A stretch of DNA of 64,000 nucleotides from Blautia sp. (GTDB lineage: Bacteria > Bacillota > Clostridia > Lachnospirales > Lachnospiraceae). Shown piece after piece: positions 25,446 to 31,749 of this stretch. How positions within the stretch are numbered: position 1 is the first letter of the stretch; each line of letters opens with the position of its first letter. The position numbers were made by a program, and so were the translations under genes. The notes beneath the pieces were generated by a model, which ran no database searches, was not told the DNA's origin, and worked only from the letters and a program-made list of their open reading frames with translations. Location: the NCBI GenBank assembly GCA_021772055.1, contig JAETNR010000020.1:1-64000 (forward strand). The letters run 5' to 3'.

Positions 25446-26084
25446 TTATATATTCGCTGCCGAACTGCTTCCGATCCTGTCGCATCCCGCTTTCAGAAAT
25501 TCTTCCATTGCTTCCGCACTTCTGATTCCTCCTGCTGCCTTTATTTTCACAGAAGGTCCGATATGCTCCTTAAAAAGTGCGATATCCTTAGGCTCAGCCC
25601 CCGCAGTTCCAAAGCCCGTAGAAGTTTTGATATAATCTGCACCTGCAGCTGTGACGATCCTGCAAAGCTCTGTTTTTTCTTCGTCCGTCAAATAGCAGGT
25701 TTCAATGATCACCTTCAGAATATGGTCTCCTGCAGCTTCCCGGAGCTTTTGAATTTCCGCCTCTACAGCCGCATAATCGCGGTTCTTTACATCGCAGAGA
25801 TTAACCACCATATCGATTTCATCCGCACCGTCCTTAAGGGCTGTTTTCACCTCGGCCACTTTTGCCTCCGTCACACTATAGCCAAGGGGAAAGCCTACTA
25901 CTGTACAGATGCGCACCTGGTTTCCGAAGGCTTCCCTGATTTTGGAAATATAGCAGGGCGGCACGCAGACAGATGCAGTTTTCAGTTCTATCGCTTCTTT
26001 ACATAACTGAACAATGTCCTCCCAGGAAGCGTACGCCTTTAACTGAGTATGATCCACATGGGATAAAATTTCCGTTTTCTTCAT
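25446..26084 (-). CDS. deoC: Deoxyribose-phosphate aldolase
   Basis: This 212-residue class I aldolase splits 2-deoxyribose-5-phosphate into glyceraldehyde-3-phosphate and acetaldehyde during deoxynucleoside catabolism. The Schiff-base lysine lies in AGADYIKTSTGFGT, the catalytic Asp/Lys pair in KDGADEIDMVVN and VKIKAAGGIRSAEAM, and the N-terminus HVDHTQLKAYA is typical. The length is close to the usual 215-225. It follows cdd by 49 bp on the same strand, which fits a pyrimidine-deoxynucleoside salvage pair. Confidence 0.95.
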   Translation of the reverse strand: MKKTEILSHVDHTQLKAYASWEDIVQLCKEAIELKTASVCVPPCYISKIREAFGNQVRICTVVGFPLGYSVTEAKVAEVKTALKDGADEIDMVVNLCDVKNRDYAAVEAEIQKLREAAGDHILKVIIETCYLTDEEKTELCRIVTAAGADYIKTSTGFGTAGAEPKDIALFKEHIGPSVKIKAAGGIRSAEAMEEFLKAGCDRIGSSSAANI

Positions 26085-26133
26085 GAATATCTCCTTTCTT
26101 TCATCAGAATTGCACCTTCCGGATTTTTACTTC

Positions 26134-26559
26134 CTATGACTCCAGATTTTTTCCTGTGAAGCTGAAAGGCAGTAATTCCGAGAGCGCATAAGTTTGATGA
26201 TCCTCCAAAGATCTCGGCAGAATAATTTCAAAAGTTTCCGGCTCACAGAATTCTGCCATTACCTGTCTGCAAATGCCGCAGGGTGCACAGTACTCAAACT
26301 CGGGAGCATCTTTCCCCTTCCCTGCAATGGCAATGGCACGGAACTCCCTTTCTCCTTCGGACACTGCTTTGAAAAAGGCCGTCCGCTCTGCGCAGCAGCA
26401 GGCGCCGTAGGATGCATTTTCTATGTTGCAGCCCTGATAAATCCTGCCGTCCTTTGTCAGAAGTGCAGCACCTACCTGAAAACCGGAATATGGAGCATAA
26501 GCTTTTCTTTTTGCCTCAAAGGCTGCCTTTATCAGTTTCTGCTTTATTTCTTCCGTCAT
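26134..26559 (-). CDS. cdd: Cytidine deaminase
   Basis: This 141-residue zinc enzyme deaminates cytidine and deoxycytidine. The zinc ligands are in ENASYGACCCAERTAFFKAVSEG and in APCGICRQVMAEF. The N-terminal APYSGFQVGAALLTKDGRIYQGCNIE is a strong family signature. It is the tetrameric Bacillus type with a cysteine in the HAE/CAE position. The start was taken at the ATG preceded by AAGGAGGCAAAAAGA rather than the track start eight codons earlier. It lies just upstream of deoC. Confidence 0.95.
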   Translation of the reverse strand: MTEEIKQKLIKAAFEAKRKAYAPYSGFQVGAALLTKDGRIYQGCNIENASYGACCCAERTAFFKAVSEGEREFRAIAIAGKGKDAPEFEYCAPCGICRQVMAEFCEPETFEIILPRSLEDHQTYALSELLPFSFTGKNLES

Positions 26560-26601
26560 TTCTTTTTGCCTCCTTCCTATCATTAAAGATTATTGTACCA
26601 C

Positions 26602-26640
26602 AAAAAGGCACTGCCTGGAAATCCCCGGCAATGCCTTTTC
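26602..26640. terminator. Bidirectional terminator between cdd and the spore-protein gene
   Basis: AAAAGGCACTGCC (26603-26615) pairs with GGCAATGCCTTTT (26627-26639). It gives U-rich ends on both strands and lies directly after the SASP stop on the minus strand. Confidence 0.8.
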
Positions 26641-26649
26641 ACTTATTTT

Positions 26650-26835
26650 TCACTTTTTCTTTTTCCGTGTCATGAGACCTCCGATACGTCCTGTCTCTTT
26701 TGCGGAAAGACTTTTCCAGCCGCTCTCCAGTACCTTGTCAAGAAGCCCCAGTTCCCTGGCAATTTCGTACTTCATCTCTTCGTCTCTGTTAAGCTCTCCC
26801 TTTCGAAATGCTTCCACTTCCTTATCTTTATTCAA
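26650..26835 (-). CDS. Small acid-soluble spore protein, alpha/beta type (divergent)
   Basis: This 61-69 residue protein carries the SASP core DEEMKYEIARELGLLD, with the GPR-protease-like site around YEIA, and the second helix motif SAKETGRIGGLMTRKKKK. Such proteins coat forespore DNA and protect it from UV and heat. It is shorter and more basic at the C-terminus than the canonical form, ending soon after the GG motif. The track ATG (26859) has no ribosome site. A TTG at 26835 lies 10 bases after AAGGAG and gives a normal length, so it is preferred. Terminated by a hairpin just downstream. Confidence 0.75.
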   Translation of the reverse strand: MNKDKEVEAFRKGELNRDEEMKYEIARELGLLDKVLESGWKSLSAKETGRIGGLMTRKKKK

Positions 26836-26953
26836 TGTCCTCACACTCCTTGCTTTCATTCACAGTTCCGCCGGGGCGAAAATCTGTTCCTTCTTTGTTT
26901 CTTTTGGAGTATGGACATTTTCCGGGAAGAATATACATCCCGGGGCAAATGTT

Positions 26954-27136
26954 TTATTTCGGAATGACGATGGCTGCAATGATATATGCCCAGATTCCTG
27001 CACCGCCTATGCAGGTAAAAATAATCCATGCAAGACGTACCAGGGTAGGGTCAATGTTAAAATATTCCGCAATGCCTCCGCATACGCCGCAGAGCATGCA
27101 ATTTACAGATGATTTGTAAAGTCGTTTGTCTCTCAT
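26954..27136 (-). CDS. PspC-domain membrane protein
   Basis: This 60-residue protein is a single PspC domain: KRLYKSSVNCMLCGVCGGIAEYFNIDPTLVRLAWIIF followed by a membrane helix ending IWAYIIAAIVIPK. PspC proteins take part in envelope-stress responses. It lies 74 bp downstream of the DUF4097 and DUF1700 genes on the same strand, an arrangement common in Bacillota and often ruled by a PadR regulator, as here. Confidence 0.9.
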   Translation of the reverse strand: MRDKRLYKSSVNCMLCGVCGGIAEYFNIDPTLVRLAWIIFTCIGGAGIWAYIIAAIVIPK

Positions 27137-27210
27137 TTGATATTCCTCTCTTTCCTCATATTAGATACAAAAGTAACTGTTCCGTGCCTTCACGGCTGCA
27201 CTCATTTTCT

Positions 27211-28071
27211 TCATGCTTCAAAGCTTAACCGGACTTCTCCGATACCGCACTCCAGATCAATTTCTCCTGCGGAACCCGGATAAGTGATTTCCTTTTCTTT
27301 CGCAAAACCGCTGTAGCTGTCGTCTGCAATGGTAATATCTCCGATTCCGCATTCCAGATGATAATCATAGTCCTCTACTTTGCCTTTTATGGAAAGGGAA
27401 AGGCTGCCGATTCCGCATTCTCCGTCAATTTTCCGGGCAGTCACTCCGGTAAGCTCTGCGTTTCCGGTACCAACCTCCACATCCAGGCTTTTCACAGTGA
27501 TGGAATCTCTGTTGGTAAATTCTCCCGCACCGATTTCGATTTCCATCTTATCTGCCATAAGATCTCCCTGAATCTCAACGCTCCCGGCTCCTACACAAAT
27601 CTCCAGTTTAGAAAAATTTTTCCCTATCGGATAAGAAACCGTTACGGAGCGGCCGCTTTTCTTTTTCGTACTTTTAATCTTTAATCCGGAAGAACCGGTT
27701 TCTACTTTTACGCTTTGGGAGGAATCGTTTTCGACCTCCACCAGTATCTTATCTCCGCTATATGTCTGAAGTATCAGTTCGTCATAGCGAAGGTCGATCT
27801 CCATATTCTCTGCGGCTTCCACCTGATACGTTCTGATTCCTCCGCTTTCGTCGGATGCCGCTTCCTGATGATTTCCGTCATCATCGTCATCCCAGTCAAA
27901 ATCCCAGTCTCCGTCCAAAACCATATAATCAGCCACCCTGGTAACATTTTTTTTCACCTCAGGAATATCTTTTCCGGAAGCGCCCATTGCTACTCCTGCT
28001 GCGGAAAATCCAATTCCTACCGCCAGAAACGTGCAAGCCAATACCATCATGATCCTGATGAATTTTCTCAT
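27211..28071 (-). CDS. DUF4097 (adhesin-like beta-helix) family protein
   Basis: This 286-residue protein starts with a membrane or signal segment (RIMMVLACTFLAVGIGFSAAGVAMGASG). A repetitive beta-strand domain of the DUF4097 type follows, in which strands such as LEICVGAGSVEIQGDLMADKMEIEIGAGEF and LDVEVGTGNAELTGV recur about every 18-20 residues. An acidic stretch (DWDFDWDDDDDG, about 57-68) precedes it. The start overlaps the DUF1700 stop in an ATGA arrangement, so the two are co-translated. It probably acts outside the membrane in an envelope complex with DUF1700 and PspC proteins; exact role unknown. Confidence 0.85.
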   Translation of the reverse strand: MRKFIRIMMVLACTFLAVGIGFSAAGVAMGASGKDIPEVKKNVTRVADYMVLDGDWDFDWDDDDDGNHQEAASDESGGIRTYQVEAAENMEIDLRYDELILQTYSGDKILVEVENDSSQSVKVETGSSGLKIKSTKKKSGRSVTVSYPIGKNFSKLEICVGAGSVEIQGDLMADKMEIEIGAGEFTNRDSITVKSLDVEVGTGNAELTGVTARKIDGECGIGSLSLSIKGKVEDYDYHLECGIGDITIADDSYSGFAKEKEITYPGSAGEIDLECGIGEVRLSFEA

Positions 28072-29321
28072 ATTTCCTCACCATTCCTTCTTCCTCTATG
28101 AAAGATTCTCTGAGCCAAATCCATGATTTTATAAAAAATCTTCGGGAGAATCCTGCAGACGATCCACACGGTTACAATACAAAAGGCCATTCCTAAAGCA
28201 GCCAGAAGGCATCCGACTCCAATGGTCAGAATTCCTGCTGCCGGAGCTCCGAAACAAAGATTGATTCCTGATATCACGGTTCCTGCCGCACCTGCCAGAA
28301 TACCGATGGCTGCTGCGCCAAAAGCAAAGATTAAAAGAAACGGAAGGAGCAGGATCGTAATCACAACCCCCAGGATTCCCCCTACCGCACCGGTGATTAC
28401 AGGAGCTGCAAATACCAGAAGAATCAAAAGCAGAATGCCTGCGCCTGCTCCCCTGCGTCTATGTTGGTCTGACGGACAACACTGTTCCCCGTGCCTTCCG
28501 CTTCTGTTTCTTCTTTCCTCTTCCCGCCTCTGTTCTCTTTCCCGGCGTTCCCTGGCACGTTCTTCTGCGCGGCTTCTGTATTCTTCTGCATGATTCCTTG
28601 TCTGATGAAACCGTTCTTCTGCCTGGCTTCTTGCCTGGTCAAACTGCTCGCCTGCGCGGCTTCGTGCCTGGTCAAACTGCTCGCCTGCGCGGCTTCTTGC
28701 CTGATCAAACTGCTCGCCTGCGCGGTTCATTGCCTGACCAAACTGCTCGCCCGCACGGTTCATTGCCTGACCCATCTGTTCTCCGGCACGGCTGAAGGCC
28801 TGATCCATGTGCTCTCCTGCTTTGCTGAAAGCCTGATCCATATGCTCCCCCGCACGGTTCATTGCCTGGCCCATCTGTTCTCCGGCACGGCTGAAGGCCT
28901 GTTCAAAACGCCCTCTGGCACGGTCTCTTCCGAATCTTCTCTCATTCGTGCCGCCTCTGTATTCTTCATAGCTCTGACGATCGTCCGCTTTGCCGGATCC
29001 GCCTTTTTCCTTTTGGGAAGTCTGTCCGGTCGGGGTAATGGCAGTATATTTATCAGGCATCTGCCCCGGCTCCCTGGTTCTGCTATCCTGGTACCCGCGC
29101 TCCGTGTATTCTGCATAGCTGTCATTGCTTTCCTTCAAATCTGCCTTGATGATGGAGGCAACCTTCTCCGGGCTTCCAAGCTCCCGGATGACTTCTTCAC
29201 TTAAGTCCTCCCCTGCATCATCAAAATAACTCTCATAATAGTCAAGCGCTTCCTGCCGTTCACTCTCGGAGATATCGCTGAGCAGCCTCGCAAGCTGCTG
29301 CATAAACTGCGCTCTGTCCAT
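28068..29321 (-). CDS. DUF1700 membrane protein with hendecad repeat insert
   Basis: This 417-residue protein has an N-terminal DUF1700/HAAS domain (FMQQLARLLSDISESERQEALDYYESYFDDA...ELGSPEKVASIIKADL, residues 6-62). A polar linker follows, then nine tandem 11-residue repeats of the form AGEQFDQARSR (residues 146-244) and a run of charged helix (RAEERARERREREQRREEE). Four or so membrane helices (about 288-390) end the protein. DUF1700 proteins are usually about 200 residues, so the repeat insert roughly doubles the length. It follows the PadR gene by 3 bp and overlaps the DUF4097 gene, the usual set for a PadR-controlled envelope module. Confidence 0.88.
   Translation of the reverse strand: MDRAQFMQQLARLLSDISESERQEALDYYESYFDDAGEDLSEEVIRELGSPEKVASIIKADLKESNDSYAEYTERGYQDSRTREPGQMPDKYTAITPTGQTSQKEKGGSGKADDRQSYEEYRGGTNERRFGRDRARGRFEQAFSRAGEQMGQAMNRAGEHMDQAFSKAGEHMDQAFSRAGEQMGQAMNRAGEQFGQAMNRAGEQFDQARSRAGEQFDQARSRAGEQFDQARSQAEERFHQTRNHAEEYRSRAEERARERREREQRREEERRNRSGRHGEQCCPSDQHRRRGAGAGILLLILLVFAAPVITGAVGGILGVVITILLLPFLLIFAFGAAAIGILAGAAGTVISGINLCFGAPAAGILTIGVGCLLAALGMAFCIVTVWIVCRILPKIFYKIMDLAQRIFHRGRRNGEEI
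28590..28886 (-). repeat. Nine tandem 33-bp repeats encoding 11-residue units
   Basis: Within the DUF1700 gene, residues 146-244 are nine consecutive 11-mers: six AGEQ, two AGEH and one degenerate AEER unit. The unit length (11 residues, three helical turns) is a hendecad, which predicts a right-handed or straight amphipathic helix. Neighbouring DNA units are almost identical, so copy number is likely to vary between strains. Confidence 0.9.
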
Positions 29322-29324
29322 ATT

Positions 29325-29642
29325 CTATATTCCTCCCTCAAACATCCTGGTAATTTTCGATGAGTAGTTGATCCACTCTATTTTGTATAGGTTGAGCTGG
29401 GCAGCTCCCTTTTCGGTTAGTTTGTAATATCTGCGATTTCTTCCGGCGTGGGCCATGTCGTAGGTTTCCAGACAGTCGTCTTTCTGCAGGCGGCGCAGGA
29501 CCGGATACAGGGTGGATTCGGATACATCCAGAACGCTGCGGACGTCCTGCGTGATTTTGTAGCCGTAGGTTCCTTCCGGCTCTTTGGAAACTACCGCAAG
29601 AACGATAGCATCCAGAAGGGCTGCTCCTGTGTTGAAAATCAT
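29325..29642 (-). CDS. PadR family transcriptional regulator
   Basis: This 105-residue winged-helix protein has the PadR signature: LDAIVLAVVSKEPEGTYGYKITQDVRSVLDVSESTLYPVLRRLQKDDCLETYDMAHAGRNRRYYKLTEKG. It is a short subfamily-1 member with a brief C-terminal dimer helix. It is the first gene of an operon with the DUF1700 and DUF4097 genes and probably represses its own promoter, whose spacer holds a palindrome. AAGGAAGTGATTCC precedes the ATG. Confidence 0.92.
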   Translation of the reverse strand: MIFNTGAALLDAIVLAVVSKEPEGTYGYKITQDVRSVLDVSESTLYPVLRRLQKDDCLETYDMAHAGRNRRYYKLTEKGAAQLNLYKIEWINYSSKITRMFEGGI

Positions 29643-29710
29643 GGAATCACTTCCTTTATTTATTGGTTTTATAGTATTATATGTTAGTGTAATATTATTT
29701 TGTTAGCGAT

Positions 29711-29740
29711 ATTATATACTGTATAGTATTATTTTGTCAA
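29711..29740 (-). promoter_or_regulatory. Promoter of the PadR operon with embedded operator
   Basis: TTGACA (29735-29740), 18 bp, TATAAT (29711-29716) on the minus strand. The spacer holds the palindrome ATACTATACAGTAT (29716-29729), which touches the -10 box, so a bound PadR dimer would block RNA polymerase. AT-rich direct repeats TATTATTTTGT flank it. Confidence 0.75.
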
Positions 29741-29969
29741 TAGTATTTTGGGATAATGTTTTATGAATTATAATGGGGGAGGATGAGGACGCTGCCGATA
29801 CATAAAAGCATGGATGCCCGGGTGGGTAGAGGTAGCGGACTAGGGGAATTTAAAAAATAGTGGAAAATGGGTTTCTGTTTGTAGAGAAAAAAATGCAGAA
29901 CCGTTTGTTTTATATATTATGAATGATGACTCAGCAATATTTGATAATAACGCTGGAATGGAGGTTTTG

Positions 29970-31370
29970 ATGGAAAGAGAGTTAAAATTGCCGGAGGCAT
30001 TTCTGGATCGGATGAAAGAGATGCTTGGCGAGGAGTTTGGAGAGTTTATAGAAAGCTATGAAAAGCCCAGGACATATGGGCTGAGAGTGAATACTTTTAA
30101 GATTTCCTGTGAGGAGTTTGAAAAAATCGTGCCGTTTCCTGTGAAGAGGATTCCCTGGGTGGAGAATGGTTATTTTTATGGGGAGGACAGCCGCCCGGCA
30201 AGATGTCCTCTTTATCAGGCGGGGCTGTATTATCTGCAGGAGCCCAGTGCTATGACTCCTGCTTCCAGGCTGCCGGTGGAACCGGGAGATTATGTGCTGG
30301 ATCTCTGCGCTGCCCCCGGCGGAAAGGCTACGGCCCTTGGGGCCAAGCTTCGGGGACAGGGGCTTTTGGTGGCTAATGATATCAGTACCTCCAGAGCAAG
30401 AGCCCTGCTTCGAAACCTGGAGCTTTTCGGTATCTCCAATGTATTTGTAGCAAATGAAAAGCCTGCCAGGCTGGCCCAGGCATTTCCGGAATTCTTTCAT
30501 AAGATCGTTCTGGATGCTCCCTGCTCAGGGGAGGGAATGTTTCGAAAGGACGAGGCGCTTTCCAGAGACTGGACCCCGGAAAAATCCCAGGAGCTTGCGA
30601 AGGTACAGAGAGAGCTGCTTCTCCAGGCAGCGGACATGCTCCGCCCGGGAGGACTTCTTCTCTATTCCACCTGTACCTTCGCCCCCTGTGAGGACGAAGG
30701 CAGTGTCTCCTATCTCCTGGAACAGCGCCGGGATATGGAGCTTACGGACATGGAGGCTTACGAAAGCTTCTCACAGGGAAACCCTGCCTGGGGCAACGGC
30801 GATGCGAGTCTAAAAAAATGCATCCGCATCTTCCCTCACAAAATGAACGGAGAAGGCCACTTCCTGGCACTCTTCCAAAAGAAAGGCGCCACCCTCACCG
30901 AATCCCGGACCCTTCAGGGAAAACCCGACAAAAACACCCAAAAATGGCTCACGGAATTTTTCCACGAAATCGGCCTGAAAACCTTCCAGGGCTCCCCTTT
31001 CGACTGGACCCGTGTAGAAACGCGCGGAGAAAAAGTCTACTACCTCCCTCCGGTCCAGGCCAATTTCCGGGGCCTTAACTTCCTCCGCAACGGCCTCTAC
31101 CTCGGTGACCTCAAAAAGAACCGCTTTGAACCCAGCCATCCCTTCGCCCTGGCCCTCCACAAAGACGACATCGAAGCGGGAATCCCCCTCCCCCTCTCCG
31201 ATGACCGTCTCCCCCGCTACCTAAACGGCGAAACCCTCCAGATCACCCCCGAAGAAGCCCCCCACCCCAAAGGCTGGCACCTCCTCTGCCCCGAAACCTA
31301 CCCCCTCGGCTTCGGCAAACTGGTAAACCAAACCCTAAAAAACAAATACCCCGCCACCTGGCGCCCCTAA
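29970..31370 (+). CDS. RsmF-like rRNA cytosine-C5 methyltransferase
   Basis: This 466-residue NOL1/NOP2/Sun family enzyme methylates cytosine in rRNA with S-adenosylmethionine. The SAM site is YVLDLCAAPGGKATALGAKL. The catalytic cysteines lie in LDAPCSGEGMFRKDE and LLYSTCTFAPCEDEG. The C-terminal third (from about residue 330) carries an RsmF-type domain ending with WHLLCPETYPLGFGKLVNQTLKNKYPATW. The start was moved 17 codons to the ATG preceded by GGAGGTTTTG. Base composition flips within the gene: the coding strand is G-rich in the first half and strongly C-rich in the last third. Confidence 0.9.
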   Translation: MERELKLPEAFLDRMKEMLGEEFGEFIESYEKPRTYGLRVNTFKISCEEFEKIVPFPVKRIPWVENGYFYGEDSRPARCPLYQAGLYYLQEPSAMTPASRLPVEPGDYVLDLCAAPGGKATALGAKLRGQGLLVANDISTSRARALLRNLELFGISNVFVANEKPARLAQAFPEFFHKIVLDAPCSGEGMFRKDEALSRDWTPEKSQELAKVQRELLLQAADMLRPGGLLLYSTCTFAPCEDEGSVSYLLEQRRDMELTDMEAYESFSQGNPAWGNGDASLKKCIRIFPHKMNGEGHFLALFQKKGATLTESRTLQGKPDKNTQKWLTEFFHEIGLKTFQGSPFDWTRVETRGEKVYYLPPVQANFRGLNFLRNGLYLGDLKKNRFEPSHPFALALHKDDIEAGIPLPLSDDRLPRYLNGETLQITPEEAPHPKGWHLLCPETYPLGFGKLVNQTLKNKYPATWRP

Positions 31371-31474
31371 CCCTATACTCCCGAAGCTTCCCCCTGCCAG
31401 CAAGCAGCCCACCACTTATCGCCCTACCGCCTTACCAGTTATCCCCCACACCCTACCGACCTTACCAACAACCA

Positions 31475-31742
31475 GCCGCCCCCGCCGCCGCCCCGTCCCG
31501 TTCTGCCGGAAGGCGTGCCTGTGCGTTTGGGGGCATTTGCAGGAGCCTTAGAAACAGTTAGGTCCCTGTACTTCTGCGTTATTCAAAAAAATTGTGCTGT
31601 CTGAGCGAAGCGAGTTCACAATTTTTTTGAATGCATTTAGCAGAAGCACAGGGACCTTACTGTTTCTTACGGCTCCGAAACCGCCCCCAAACACACAGGC
31701 ACGCCTTCCGGCAGAACGGGACGGGGCGGCGGCGGGGGCGGC
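31475..31742. repeat. 268-bp near-perfect palindrome (giant hairpin)
   Basis: The left arm 31475-31596 and right arm 31617-31742 are inverted copies. The outer 60 bases match with a single mismatch and are extremely GC-rich; the inner part carries small bulges and ends TTCAAAAAAATTGTG / CACAATTTTTTTGAA. The loop is 20 nt and includes GCGAAGC, a sequence known to form a very stable mini-hairpin. It fills the space between convergent rsmF and addA, ending 8 bp from the addA stop. It could act as a bidirectional terminator, but is far larger than needed; a palindromic mobile element is the other possibility. Confidence 0.9.
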
Positions 31743-31749
31743 GTCCCCC

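Noticed and set aside
26922-26943. Hairpin CCGGGA/TCCCGG after the pspC gene
   Set aside because: The stem is only 6 bp and no T-run follows on the minus strand, so it was not called a terminator.
28590-28886. CRISPR-like array
   Set aside because: The repeats are head-to-tail without spacers and lie in frame in a coding gene; no cas genes are present.
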